Positions 24,363 through 37,115 of a DNA stretch of 64,000 nt are shown one piece after another. Position 1 is the stretch's first letter. Every line of letters begins with the position of its first letter. The notes under the pieces are model-generated. The model saw nothing but the letters and a program-made list of their open reading frames with translations. It ran no database searches and was not told the origin of the DNA. The stretch covers positions 649,501 through 713,500 of the forward strand of contig JAMWET010005455.1 in the NCBI GenBank assembly GCA_024036415.1, written 5' to 3'. The translations under genes were made by a program, and so were the position numbers. Source of the stretch: Prochilodus magdalenae. Its lineage: Eukaryota; Chordata; Actinopteri; Characiformes; Prochilodontidae.

Positions 24363-24693
24363 GACATAGATTCCCAAGACCCTTTGCTGTGGGACCTATA
24401 TATGTAGCTAAAAATACATATAGTTATTTTATTGATAGGAATCTTTTTATATTTTAAAATGAGATGGATTATAAATAAGATGATTATAAATAGGAGGCAG
24501 ATAAATGGACATCAGGGAAGTTTACACTGAAGAAAGCTAACTGGTGCGGTCCAAAACAGTATTAGGTCTGTGAGATGGGTGTACAACAGTGTCAGCATCT
24601 ATTTCAGAAGACTAATACACATGGAACCACTGATTTTCACCGTAGTCACCACCTTGGTCATGTGACCCCAAATCTAAAATTAGCTACCCCAAA

Positions 24694-24908
24694 GTGGTTG
24701 TGGTAGCTCAGTGGGTAACACCACTACTCAGGGTGCCACCTCTACGTGTGGGAGACTGGGGCTCGAATCCCAGTCTGGGTGACTATGCTGAGCTACACCA
24801 ATAAGAGCCCTTGGGCAAGACTCCTAACACTACGTTGGCCTACCTGTAATCATTAACCTTGTAAGTCGCTCTGGATAAGAGCGTCAGCTAAATACCGTAA
24901 ATGTAAAA
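24694..24908 (+). mobile_element. tRNA-derived SINE, full-length copy
   Basis: The head is tRNA-like, with A-box (TGGTAGCTCAGTGGGTAACA) and B-box (GGCTCGAATCCCAG) polymerase III promoter elements. The body is unrelated. The tail GTAAGTCGCTCTGGATAAGA / GCGTCAGCTAAATACCGTAA is the type shared by many fish SINEs and taken from a partner LINE. Lies between cmc4 and fundc2. Confidence 0.85.
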
Positions 24909-25798
24909 TACTGTTTCTCATGCATGCAGGCACCTAGTTTTGTATATCTCTCAGCTTGTCATTGCAGCTGCCCAACAAAATGTTTTATGAACAAAAGTAA
25001 GTTTTATGAAAGTGGAAAGAAACATGAGAATTCACAAAGCATGTGAATGACTTTATGTCATGAAAATGTACATGACAGCACCCCCTAAATCAACCCTAGA
25101 CCGTAATCACATAGACTAAAGGATGTTGTGTGTATGGTCCAATAGCACAATGCAACACCTAGGCTTTTGGTGGGGGCTCCTCAAGAGCTTGTAAAGTGTC
25201 CCCAAGCAAGACAGCTGACAACACAGTAACTGGTTTACTTCAAATTTTTACTTTTATTTTAAGAAAATACAACTTTTGGATCCTATTTAGTGGCCCCTCT
25301 CTCTTCTGAGCTAATGAGTTCCATCATTTTCCTGTTGTAATTTTTTTTAATTCCTTGATTTTATTTAAAAGCCGTAAAACATTTAGCCAGATTTCACCAA
25401 TTGAGAGTTTAAAGGGTGCCGTACATATGCTGTACACATCTTCTGACATACATACTGAAGAGTATGTATCACTTATTAAAACCACAAAAATATATTCCAA
25501 AATGGTTCAAATAAAATTTCACAAAATAAAAGGGAAACTGAATCAAAATGCCAAAACAATGTACATGCCAAAAAAAAAAAAAAAAGAAGAAGCTTGGTAC
25601 AAATATATTGGCGTACTTGGCTGTGCTTGCTAAGAAAGACATAATTCCACGGGTACAGTATAAATACTTAGTGTAATGAGTATTCAGGTTACGCTGCAGT
25701 ACATTAAGTCACGTATATGTCAAAACCAGTTACATGCGGTAAGTAAGCAGACCCCTTTAATTCTATTGAGAGTACACGTAAAATGAAGGAGAGGCTTC

Positions 25799-28700
25799 TT
25801 ATGATGCCAGGCCGAGCAGGAATCCCCCAGCAAAGCCCCCTGTGAGAACAATGTTCTTCTTCACGAATGTCTGCACCTTTACGAAAGAGAAGATAAAGAA
25901 GTGATTAAAAAGGGAAAAATAGACTTACAGAAGTTACAGAAGACACAGAAAATAGAACGTTGAGTGGGGTTCGCCTGCTGTTCATCAGAGCTTTCAGTAA
26001 TACTCAAAGCTGTTACTGCATCTGTATATCAGCACTTGAGAATACAGACCAGGGATGAGAAACCCCAGTTCCAGAGGACTACAGCACAGTACACACACGA
26101 TTTGTGATTAAACTCAGCTTTTAATTACTCGTTAATCTCTGTTAATTACAGTCAGCGTGCCAAGAGCAGGCAATTTTACACAGAACCCGTGTTTGTTTGC
26201 TAACCTTGAAATAGATTTCACACAAGAGCTTTTTCCAGACTTGCTTCATGTGTTTGGTCCAATGTGAGAGCTGTTTTTATTGTGGGTGTGTCTCTGGGTC
26301 TTTATGAAATCAGTCCTCCTGGGTTCTCTTCAAATGAACTGGTGCGGTCCGGTGCAGCTAGCTTGTTTCAAAAGCGCTGATTGTTAGAGTTTGTATGGAA
26401 ACCTAACTGCTTGCATTCATGGCTAGCTTTATTGGCCAGTTAGTATCTCAATTGGCCTAGCTACCCATCAAGTGACCTAACTCACTAGAGACACCAACAA
26501 TGTACCCTACTTTCCTCCACACTTCATTTTTTCTACAAACGTATATGTACAAAGACCCATCATCTAAACTGGAAAAAGAAGAAACAGACTGCTGAGAACT
26601 AGAACCAGAATTTTGGTAGGAACAAAAAGCTAGAAAAGGTAGAGGCTGAAAATTTGGAGCTAATCGTTTAGAATGTCGCATCACCATGTCATAACCCATT
26701 TGCATAACGCTGAGAAAATCTAAACAACGACTTGTCACTCGCTGCTAAATAGTGGCTGCAAACCGCATACTTGCGTAGGAAATGACTGGTCACTTTGTCA
26801 CCTATAAAATATAAATTTTTAATTGTTCTGGTATACAAAAGATCAGCTACAACTCAAATAGTGTATCAGTAAAAAAACATCATCAGTAAAAGCAGTGATC
26901 CGTTGAGAATGCTCGACAGAAGAGGAAGACAAGAAAACTTACATGCAATGGCAAAATCAATCCACAGTTCGGAAGGACTTCTTGTACGTGATAGCAAACC
27001 AATAATAATGAGCCCCTCCCTCAAACGAGCACATAATCAGGCCTGGATGCAGGCTCAAGTGTTTGGAATGTGTGTGAAAACACCCAAATACCATTCTTTT
27101 ATTTTTTTTATTTTTTTCAAAGCATGCTACATTCCTAATCGTAAATAATAATCATTTGCATAATGTATGTTAAATGTCAGCCAAGTCATTAAGGAAGACT
27201 GAAGTATGCAGTTCCACAGACAATGTCAAAATCAGGATCTATGTAGAGTAGGGATGGGGATCATTACCGATGATGGGAATCACAGAGATAGTACCTAAAA
27301 GCTACATCATGGGGAGGTTCTGTGATAGTTTAGAGATATCATTAGGTAAAACATTATTTTTAATCCATTCACAGCAGAGAAGTTCATGAAGAGTGTTGCA
27401 ATGCTCTACAAACTCTACAAAAAAAATGATTAGACTATTTAGCAGTAATTCACCATTATCAGCATGGCATAAAAACTGGGCACATGCTCCCTGCTCCAGT
27501 GTGGAAAGGAGCAGGACGACATGCAGTCTACACACTGTTGGGTATTAGTGCTTTTCTATAAGTATGTATGTATACAAGTGCGTATAAGCCTACCATGTGG
27601 GGAACAGCTGCATTACCAGAACAGAACTTGAATTGTATGCATTTACGATGGGGTCAGAGCCCCTGGGAGAATGATGTCATAAGGGTTCTACAGGTTATAG
27701 GTTAAACACCATTTAGAGAAGAGCTGACCATGTGGTGAAACCAGACAAGGACACATTCTCTTTGTACATTAAGGGTGTGGGGGCAATATCACACACTAAA
27801 GAGAGAGCTTGGGCAAGAGACCCATTGAGAGGGCCAAGTAAGACAGATTTAAGCTGTGTTTTTATTGTTTGGTATGTTACGTGTAAATAACTCAAACTTG
27901 TTGACTCGCACTGGGTGTCTTTGGGCCTTGGTCCATGTGATTAGCCCCTACCCCATCCTGGCCACAATGTGTAGGTTCACTGGTTGTTAAACAGTGAACA
28001 AAAGCAACCATATGTGCATCATAGATACCTTGGATTCTAGTACCACCAATAAAGAAATCTGCAAACCACTCTTCATACCTCATCCACCTTTGTCCTCACT
28101 TCTTTAGATGGCCTCTCAGTATTTAGCTTTAGCTGCTTCTTGGCCTTGTTCACATCCTGTTCGACCCTTTTCCAGTCAATTTTAATGTAGCCTGTGTGAT
28201 TAGCAATCTGAAAGGGCACAGCAAGAGTGACATATTAGAGACTGGCACACCTGCAATATTTTGTAGGCTCAAGAAAGAGTTTTTGTCTAATTACCTGAAG
28301 CAGGAAAAAGCCGCCTCCTACTGCTGATGCGGCCAGTTTCCCGACCTTCTGAAACAAATACCCGGCACACCTGAGAGATGAACAAATGGCATGTTAGAGG
28401 TTTTAGCGTTCTTTCCGAAATGTCTTACTATGACTTATCACACGCATCAACTCACCAGCCAGTCACTCCACCGATAGCAAGCTGTGTTGCTACTGAATAC
28501 TTCTCAGCAGCTGGCCCAGAATTGTTCCCAAACACTTTATTCCACCATCTCTGTTTCTTGACATGTTCTGCCAAGTCCATCACAAAGGCTTCCCCCTCTG
28601 TGAAAACAGAAAGGATCACCCAGTTAATGTACCACATGGATCGTTTTTACTTTCAGCCTTAACATCTACCTTCCTCATGTTCAGCCTCGTTTACTGATTA

Positions 28701-30089
28701 ACTTATTAAAACTGGCTTTAATGCTCCGCGAGTCCTCGCAGCCCACAACTTCCAAGACAGAGCGGTTTCCTTGACCCTGGAAAACATCATTCACCTGCTG
28801 AGAGTCAAGGTTATGGAAGCACAGGCTTCCTCCCTGTTATGTTATGACTAAAAACAGTGCTAAAGAACTGCACAATAAATAGCCTTCTTCTGCAAGACCA
28901 CTGATAATAACCTATTTTCCCCACCACCATCAAATACAGAAAGAAGACAATGCAAGTCTTTAGATCCAGTGGCCAAGTTGGATTCATCTCTTGGAAGTGA
29001 CCTTGGGTGCAGCCTTTGGACAAAGGCCACTAACTCCACCAACACACACCCAAAATAGCAAAGGCACAGCAGCCAGCAAAATGTCGGGCTCGGTTTTCAT
29101 CAGACGGGTTTGTAATTAAAACCGTCACAAGGGCTCAAATCAGTGTGGGCAGCATGATGACCACTGGCCCAGACTGAAGAACTAAAGGGTGTGCCAGCTG
29201 TCCCTGTTAAAAGGGTGGGTGTACATTTAATCCCCCTTCCCCCTCACGGGAACCACATTTCACAGGCGATCAGCTCTGCATGACCAGCCGTGCACTTGGA
29301 CAGCGACTGATACACATGTAAAACCATGTAAAACAACTGCCTATCTGTGGCTCTGACCTAATCTACTCAAACGAGGCTAATCGGGTTCCTATTCGCCAAG
29401 TCCGACAGCACCTTCTAAGTCAATTTTTCCGTTCCACCTTAAATGGTGCCTGAGGCCTGCGCATTACCTCCGGGTTCCATCAAGTAACTACTGCACTAAT
29501 TAAGGTGGAACGGAGAATTTCCAGTATGAAGTCAACTTTATAGCAATTCCCGTGGCCTAAAAGCTGAACCAAAAAATGACTCGTCAGTGCCAACTATTTA
29601 TTTATCTGTGGGCCGCAAATGCCAGTCATTTGGCAGTTAAGGCTAGTTCTTGTATTTTAGCGTCTGTACATCATGTAGACTAGCAATAAGCAGTGGTGAT
29701 CAGCCTCACCAAGCAGGCTAGATAGGGCAACTCAGCTAGCAGCCATGACAGCGTTTGATGGCAACGTTACTATTGCTATAGATTACTTAGATGAAGAAAT
29801 AAGGTGGTATTTTCGCGCATGTGCTGTGTAATGGTCCTATCTGCAGTTAACGCTAACTTCACATTAAGCTGTCCTAAATTAGCCCCCATGCTACTATCGC
29901 TAACTAACCAGTTTCTGAAGGACAACTACGAGCACCTAAACTAAAACGCTTAATCTTATTAAGAAGCAATGCTCACTTTAAACACAGACAGATATTAAAA
30001 TACAGGACTGCTCTCATAACAACAGCTCGTTATGAACATGGTAGGTAGCGGAGCATGTAAACCTTACCGTTCTTCTTCTTCTCAGCCAT
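25799..30089 (-). CDS. fundc2: FUN14 domain-containing protein 2 (complete, 5 exons)
   Basis: FUNDC2 is an outer mitochondrial membrane protein of the FUN14 family, related to the mitophagy receptor FUNDC1. Exons on the minus strand are 30068-30089, 28456-28597, 28295-28370, 28079-28207 and 25799-25876. They total 447 nt, giving 148 aa plus TAA, with all introns GT-AG. The first exon encodes only MAEKKKN plus one base. The FUN14 core follows: [65 protein letters not shown] and the C-terminal glycine-rich segment ending [11 protein letters not shown]. Two to three hydrophobic segments fit membrane insertion. [13 protein letters not shown] matches FUNDC2 rather than FUNDC1. Human FUNDC2 is longer at the N-terminus. 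TTTATT at 25253-25258 (AATAAA on the coding strand) gives a 3'UTR of about 540 nt. The gene is convergent with cmc4. Confidence 0.96.
27540..27775 (-). repeat. Dispersed repeat S (copy 2), in fundc2 intron 4
   Basis: CCATGTGGGGAACAGCTGCA, GGGTTCTACAGGTTATAGGT, GAAGAGCTGACCATGTGGTG and ATTCTCTTTGTACATTAAGG are complements of the 8.9 kb copy. Confidence 0.55.
29424..29517. mobile_element. Inverted repeat, 'TTCCACCTT' family, in fundc2 intron 1
   Basis: Arms CCGTTCCACCTTAAATGGTG and TTAAGGTGGAACGG face each other around a loop of about 60 nt. Same family as the hairpin at 46.95 kb. Confidence 0.6.
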
Positions 30090-30200
30090 TTTTATTTGTG
30101 TTTCCCAGTCGGACTTTAATTCCGAGCGCAGTCTCTTAACCACGTGACCCACGCTTACCAGCTCATTTACGTCAGTGCTCTTACCGTAGATTAGACGTCA
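30090..30200 (-). promoter_or_regulatory. fundc2: fundc2 proximal promoter
   Basis: Immediately upstream of the fundc2 ATG there is an E-box CACGTGAC at 30141-30148, a USF/TFE-type site, and TACGTCAG at about 30168-30175, a CRE-like half site. Both positions, within 90 bp of the start codon, fit a housekeeping promoter. Assigned from motifs and position only. Confidence 0.45.
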
Positions 30201-30689
30201 GGCAAAATAAAAGTCTCTCGCTCTCTGAGAAAGGGGATTTTCCTAAGACTGGTTAAAGGCTGTGTAGATGGTTTTGTCTGATTTATTTAAGTCTGTGTGC
30301 GTTATTATCTCATTAAGAGGGCTAACGTATTATATTGGTTATCTCCACTTACTGAGCATTTAATTAAATTTAATTAAAGCGGCTCATTGTAGAGAAACCA
30401 ATGCACTCTTAGATGTTCTTTAGAGTGGTGGTGATGGAAAGCAGGGGTCGTCATATCTACAACAGAAATATAGACATTTTTTGAATATAGACACAAACAT
30501 ATTTACTGCCAAAACCACAAGTGAACCTTTCTTATGTCCTCTGATTCTGCTATTTACACCTCTGCCATGAATAGATTAACATACATTTCTTTTTTAAAGG
30601 TTTTGTCTTTTCTCTAGAACAAAACATAGGTGTATTTCACACCAAACCACTCTAAATAACTAAGTTTATATCTCAATCAGTTATGTAGA

Positions 30690-31080
30690 AATTTTATAGA
30701 TACACCATCTTGTATCTACACCCATTGTCCAGTTGATCAGCTCCACTGACCATAAAGGAGCACTCTGTAGTTCTATAGTTACAGACTGTGGTCCAACTGT
30801 TTTTCTGTATACTCTGTTACGCTGTTTTTCAATGGTCAGGACCCCCCTGCAGTCACCCTGACATGGTGGCGGTGTGTTGGTGTGGGTTGTGCCGGTGTAA
30901 GTGGGTCAGACACAGTAGTGCTGCTCGAGTGATTAAGCACTGTGTCCACCTTGTAGATGTAAAGTCAGCTCTGAGCTGCTGCACAGTTTGTTTTGAGTAT
31001 CCTGTCACCCTTCATCTATGGTAACAAGACACTGGTCACAGGACGCTGGCCACAGGATGCTGGCCAATGCTGTTAGCTGG
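30690..31080. mobile_element. Partial copy of the 20.3 kb MITE family
   Basis: Shares TGATCAGCTCCACTGACCAT, CTGTTTTTCTGTATACTCTG, AATGGTCAGGACCCCCCTGC, GACATGGTGGCGGTGTGTTG and ACAGGACGCTGGCCACAGGA with the brcc3 intron element. The right inverted half is missing. Confidence 0.7.
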
Positions 31081-31611
31081 GTAGTTTTTGTTGGTGGACT
31101 AAATGATAATAAGACATTAGAGCCATAATAAAACTTTTACTTTCCATATTTAAGTATATTTAAGGGTAAATACTTTAGTACTTTTACCTAAGTGGATGTC
31201 TAAAGTGGGGGACTTCTTTTAAATGACAACTACATGTTGTGTGTACTTTGTCCACCACCACTGTGTAAGACTGAAAGAAATGCCATTCCTACTAAACAGC
31301 ACGCTGGATCTCAAAGTCATTGTTATTTGCATCGGAGAGAGTTGCACTACATGGGAGATCAGAGCCTCAATATGCATCCAGGGCAAAATCACATGTCCCA
31401 GAATCCTTAAATACATCCCTCCAATCAGTAGATTCCTCCACTCAGGCATGTGAGCCAAAGCCCAACCAGACCAATTACACATTTCCACCAGAGGGGTCTC
31501 CAAATCTTCAAGAACACATCTAGTGCATCTTCGACAACTCAAAGTCAGCTTTCCTCCGAGCACTATTGTTCATTAACAACCCCTAAAAACGGGTGTGACC
31601 ACCAGAACAGT

Positions 31612-32150
31612 GCTCTTCCACCCTGGTCCTGGGGACCTTCCTCTAGGATCTAGTTCCCTGTCCAATCTACCACACCTGCCACTGCTAATTAACATCTTCA
31701 GAAGCTCTTGATAGGCGTGACCAGATGCATTAGTGTTAGGTAAGATGATGAGAAAGACTGGTACCCACTGCACTAAAATGTACCGCATATTAAAGCTGTA
31801 GCGTGAGCACCACACTGTGCACTATCTCTATCAGTTAGGATTGTCTTACACTTAGATGCTTTTGTGAAACTGTGCCCAGAAGGCAGTAGGCAGAGATTGG
31901 GAGGTATAGCTTTGAAGTAGGGATGCTAATAGCATCAGCTTTGATAAAGGCTACTATGAGTAATCAGCAATAGGACGCCTGGTGTTTCTAGGATCTGGTA
32001 TTTCAGTTCCTGGTCATCACGCAGCACTGCAGAGTTCCAACTATTCCCTGTCCCAACACGCCTGATCTGACTATAATCGGTTGGTGAGCCAATCAGGGTG
32101 TTTTGAATCAGGTGATACTGTGGAGTACTGGGTCTCACTAGGAGCAGATT
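31612..32150. mobile_element. Two adjacent diverged copies of the 'CTCAACCCTG' type family
   Basis: 31612-31760 (CTTCCACCCTGGTCCTGGGG, CCACACCTGCCACTGCTAAT) and 31960-32150 (GGTATTTCAGTTCCTGGTCA, ACGCCTGATCTGACTATAAT, GAATCAGGTGATACTGTGGA). Both are diverged and the inverted right halves are weak. Confidence 0.45.
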
Positions 32151-32499
32151 TAAAAAGAAACTCCATTGTAGATGAGATTAAGAAATCTGGACGTGTGCTG
32201 ACAAAGATGACTTTCATTCATTCGTACTTTACTCCTACTCGCCCGCCATGTGCATGATTTAGAAGCGGCTGTGTGGCTGCTGGAGGGGAAAGCTGAAGTT
32301 CTGTACAGCTTCAGCTTGAGCTACAAGGCTGTTGTGATGAATGAAGGTAGGACTGAGAGAGATGACTAAGGAACAGGGAGGAGACAGAGTGGTGGGGTGC
32401 AATAGAAGAGAAATATATAGGACCATAGGGGAGAAGAAGCTTCAGGCATGGTCTTTATCTAAAACTTCATTTACCTCCTAACTGTATTTAAACCTCAGC

Positions 32500-34250
32500 T
32501 TCATGTGTAGCAATGTTCTCTTTACAGGATTGTAAAATGAAAGCTCAAACTTTACATGGTTTGATAGTTAAACTTAGCTTATATAGTTAAACAGTAACGT
32601 TTTAATAGCTTAACTGTAACTGTAAAAACCAAACCTCAGCTAACAAACAGAACATGAGATAAGAGCGTATAACGAAAGAGAAAATGAATTAGGAGCATAT
32701 ACTTTTAAATAGTTTGTGTTAAGGAGGAGTCTGATTGCACCAGTTTGTATGAAAGGCAAAAGTTACAAAATAAAAGCACAAACTTTAAGTAGTTTTTACT
32801 ACATTACTACATTTTTCTAATTTTGCTGTTTTCCACCTTTAGTATCCACTAAAGAAAACTTTTAATAATTCATTACAATATTTCATGTTTAGGAAGAGCC
32901 TGAAGGCCCAGTTAGGTTTTATTAAGGTTTATTTTGGAAATTGCAAAATAAAAGCTCAAAGTTTAAAAAGAATTTTACAACATGACTGCATTTATCTAAT
33001 TTTGTCTGGTAGCATAGACATCCACTAACTAAAGGAACAAAACGAAATAAAAGCTTACACTTTTACTAGCTTATTGCTATGTCTAGTAGATATGTAAAGG
33101 TCTGATGGTACAGATATATTTATTAAGGTTTATTTTGGAAATGGCAAAATAAAAGTCAAAAACTTTTATAATATTTACTACAATACTACATTTTTCTTAA
33201 TTTTAACTTTATTTACTATCCAACAACATAAAATGAAAACATAGACTTTTAATAACTAATTACTATGTTAAAGAAGGCCCCAAACTGGTTATATGAAGGT
33301 TAATTTTGGAAATTAAACAGTAAAAGCTTTTGAACAGTTTTTACTACATTACTACAGTTTTATAACTTTGCCTGAGTAACCTAGATACCCACTAACTAAG
33401 TGAACAAAAGCATACACTTTATAATAGCTCTTTACTGTGCTAAGAAAGAGCCTAAAGGGGCCTGATATGGTTTATTAGGGTTGATTTAGGAAATTCCAAA
33501 ATAAAAGCCAAACTCTGAGTAATTCTTACTACATTACTACATTGTTTTAATTTGTCTAATACTATAAGCATAAACTAGCAAAACTCCCATAAGATTTTAT
33601 TAAGAATGATTTTGGAAACTGCAAAATAAAAGGCAAAATAAAACTTTGAATAGTTTTTGCTATATTACTAATCCATTATCCATCAACACCATTAATGTGT
33701 TAAGGAAGAGTCTGAAGGCATCTGTAAAGTTTTATTACGGTTGATTATGGAAATTGCAAAATAAAAGCCCAAGCTTTGACTAGTTTTACAACATGACTAC
33801 ATTGTTCTATCTTTATTTAAAATCCTAGACATCTGCTAGGAAAACTTAAATTAGGTTTTATTAAAAATTATATTGGAAACTGCAAAATAAAAGACAAGAT
33901 AAAACTTTTTTTTGTTAACTAGTTTTTGTTATATTTCTACATTGTTCTAACTTTTTCTATGTGTCTACTTAAAAAAGAAACAAGATAAAATGAAAGCAAA
34001 TCTTTTTATTAGCTCATCACTTTGTAAAAAAAGAGTCTGAGAGGCCCAAAATCTTTTTAAAGGTTGATTTGGGAAATTGCAAAATAAAAGCCCAAACTTT
34101 GAATGGTTTTTACAACATTACTAGATTTTTCAAACTTAATTGACAAAATGGAACAAAACTACACAAGCATACACTTTTGAATAGCTCATTACAAGGTAAA
34201 AGAAGATTCTGAAGACACCTGTTCGATTTTATTCAACTTTATTTCATCAA
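32500..34250. repeat. Diverged tandem array, about 130-200 bp period
   Basis: The cassette 'GTTTATTAAGGTTTATTTTGG' + 'AAATTGCAAAATAAAAG' + 'TTTTTACTACATTACTACAT' recurs about ten times (for example near 32930, 33120, 33300, 33475, 33610, 33735, 33865, 34065, 34230). Units have diverged strongly and differ in length, so this is an old array. Confidence 0.8.
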
Positions 34251-37076
34251 ACAAAGAAAATACGGATTTCACAAAAGAAGACAGGAAAGAGAAAGAAAAG
34301 AAAGTCTAAATGTTGAATGAGATGTCTTTACTGACCCAGTAATCAGATGTAGCTGTATTTTATAGCACACAGACCCTACACTGAGTACCGGGTAAGCAAG
34401 AGACACCAGAACCGCATGCGAGAGCCACGTCGTCCACCACCAGAAAGATTCTTCTCTTGCTGCAGATCTCATGCTATTTAACTCAGTTCACAACATCTTG
34501 TGTCTAAATTCTACGTTGCTTCATATATCTCAGTCAAAGTGTGTGCAAAATGATTATTCACCTAAAGCACGTTAGGGCCAAAGTGAAGCTGAGCATTCTG
34601 CCTGCCATATGTTCCTCATGGTCGATGCCATTCTTGTGCACTCTTGATGTGAGAGAACACTAATAAAAGTGAAACTGCTTGTGAGTTTGTTAGGGGGAAT
34701 ACCACAGCCTTATTATGCATGCGCCTCGAAAGGTTATTTCCCAAAAGCATCCACACTTGCCGAAATACCAACTGACCTGCGTCTGTGCCTTTGTCTTTAG
34801 GGGTGTCCTGCTCTTTGTTGCTCAGAATGAAAAAACGAGGCTGAGGAGAAAAGTATACTTCGTGTAACGGTTTCCAGGAAACATCGTCTTCAGTACCTTA
34901 CATTTCTTCTACACACCATTATCCTCAAAGCAAAGGCGCAACTGGAAATGGCTGAACTAGATCTTGACTGGTACCATCAGACAGAACAATTTCTAGTTTC
35001 CTTCCTGTCAGCAGTACATTAGAACAAGCTGGTACTGACTATTAGATGCTGTAGAATAATAGCAGGTCAGGATTAGCTCTTACTCACATTCATCAGATAA
35101 GACTTACTTCATGTCTTTCGGTCTGCCCCCGGGCTCCTGAAGTAGTTTCGGGGTCCAGAAAACAATGCGACTTCTTCTCCTCCGACCAAGCCATTCATGC
35201 AAAAAGAGCAAGCGTGTTGACTTCGGAAACCTACCCACCGTTCAAACCATACCTATTTCCACTGAACTCCTCGCTCGGCGTTTCACGCAAACTGCCTATT
35301 GCTCCACATCCTTCCTCCCTCTTTACTCGACCTTAATTTCTAAGAATCCGATGAAAAAAAGCAACTTCCTTGCTCGCAGAAAAAGCCTTAGTGAAAGGCT
35401 GTGCCGTTACTGCTGCTGCTGTTATGGCAGACTTTCATGCTCCCATGTGCGTCTAGTCGAACATGTGTGAAGGCAAAGCTGCAGGGCTACGGTTTTATCA
35501 GCAGCCTTTTATGAATTTCCCCTGGGTCTCTCCCTTCACCTGCTTGGGAATTATGCATGTTAGTCACCTTGTTTAGGGACAGTCCCTTTAGCAGCTTCGA
35601 GCACGCAGCTGAGCTTAGTTATCCTACCTAATAGCATCATGATGCATATGTTAAGATGAGCAAGTTCAAATGAGTTAAAACAAGTTTGTGTTCAGTAAAG
35701 AATATGGGCTGATTGTTATGGCGTAGCAGGGTGGGGTATGGTGGACTGCCATCCGAAATCGACTAAAATAATAATTCCAAGTTTGTTTCGTTTAGGGACT
35801 AAAATTTTCTCAGCATACTTAACTTAAAGTAGAAGCCCACCTGTGTCACTGGTTCATTTTGAACATATGCTGTAGAGAAAAATCTTTAAAATATTTTGGG
35901 TGTGGAAAATGAAAGTCTTTCCCTTGAGAATAAAAGTTCCCACTTTTTTCCCTGTGTTCTTTTTCGTATATTTGTGTTCTCCCCCACCAACCCCCCCACC
36001 CCCAACCAAAAGAAGAACCATATGCATGTGATTTAAACGAATGCTGACCTTGTGCTAATAGCTTTAGCTTTTTTTTAGTTAATGCAACCTAACAATAGCT
36101 AATAGTCCAAAATTTGTTTCAAAAATTAAATTTTACATAGTCCAATAATCTATTTTCATGATGGTTTTCATGAAAAAGCTGTTGGTTATTTAAGAGGACA
36201 GGTAATTATAAAGTTTTATATAAGAGTTGTTTGAAAAAGTACACATTGTATTTATGAGATAAATAATTTGGTTGGAACAAAATTAGACCTAAACCTCACA
36301 TTTCTGAAATGGTAACTTTACAGCAGATGGAAAAGTATTAGCCATGTGTTATGACAATTTAGTTAACAATATGATTTTAACAAAAGTCATTTTTAACTAT
36401 TCCTGTTAGCCTGCTCATTCTAAGTTATTACAAAGCTAAAAAAAGGTTCTCCAAATGTTTGAAAATGTATATATAATATAATATATATAAAAGGTTCATA
36501 ATACACTTACAATGATATCTTACAATCTAAACAATATATACAAGAAACTATGTATAAATCTATATATATTTGGCATAGATTGTTATCATTGAAAGCTGCT
36601 CTTATTATTAAACTTATGCCTATTTCTTAAAGTTAGTCAACTGTAGTGAAGATCTTATTGAAAAAACATATTGATAATTTTTTCATTTATAATGTTTCCT
36701 TACATTGAAATGTTTTCCATTATTTTATTTCATTCATAAATATAAGGATCTTTATTGATTACAGAATCCACCTTCTTTCTTTTCTTTGAACTATCTTTAT
36801 TGCACCACAGAAATCTTGAGTAAGTCAGCAAATAGCAAAGCCCTATTTGCATGGCATACCCTGACCTCATTTAACCCAGCAATCTATAACCATAGTGAGA
36901 TCTTATAGGCTGCGTGAATACGAAGAAAAGCCGTGAAGAGGTTTAGGAGGGTCTGCAAGTGTTCTCTACTGTTCTATAGAGAAGCGTTCAGATGTCTTAG
37001 CATTATTAGTTCTACAGAAACTGTTCTTGTCAGGGTGAACAGAGCCTATGTGATAGAATGTGGTAGAACACATGTG

Positions 37077-37078
<2 letters not shown>

Positions 37079-37114
<36 letters not shown>
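37079..37114. repeat. (TG)n microsatellite
   Basis: Uninterrupted TG run of about 15 dinucleotides, followed by (ATC)n. Confidence 0.95.

Positions 37115-37115
<1 letters not shown>

Noticed and set aside
24694..24770. tRNA-like sequence with A and B boxes
   Set aside because: It is the head of a SINE, followed by the SINE body and tail; two other copies of the body and tail exist in the window.
35165..35470. 101-codon plus-strand ORF
   Set aside because: Low-complexity Leu/Ser/Cys composition with no domain, splice context or promoter; probably chance.
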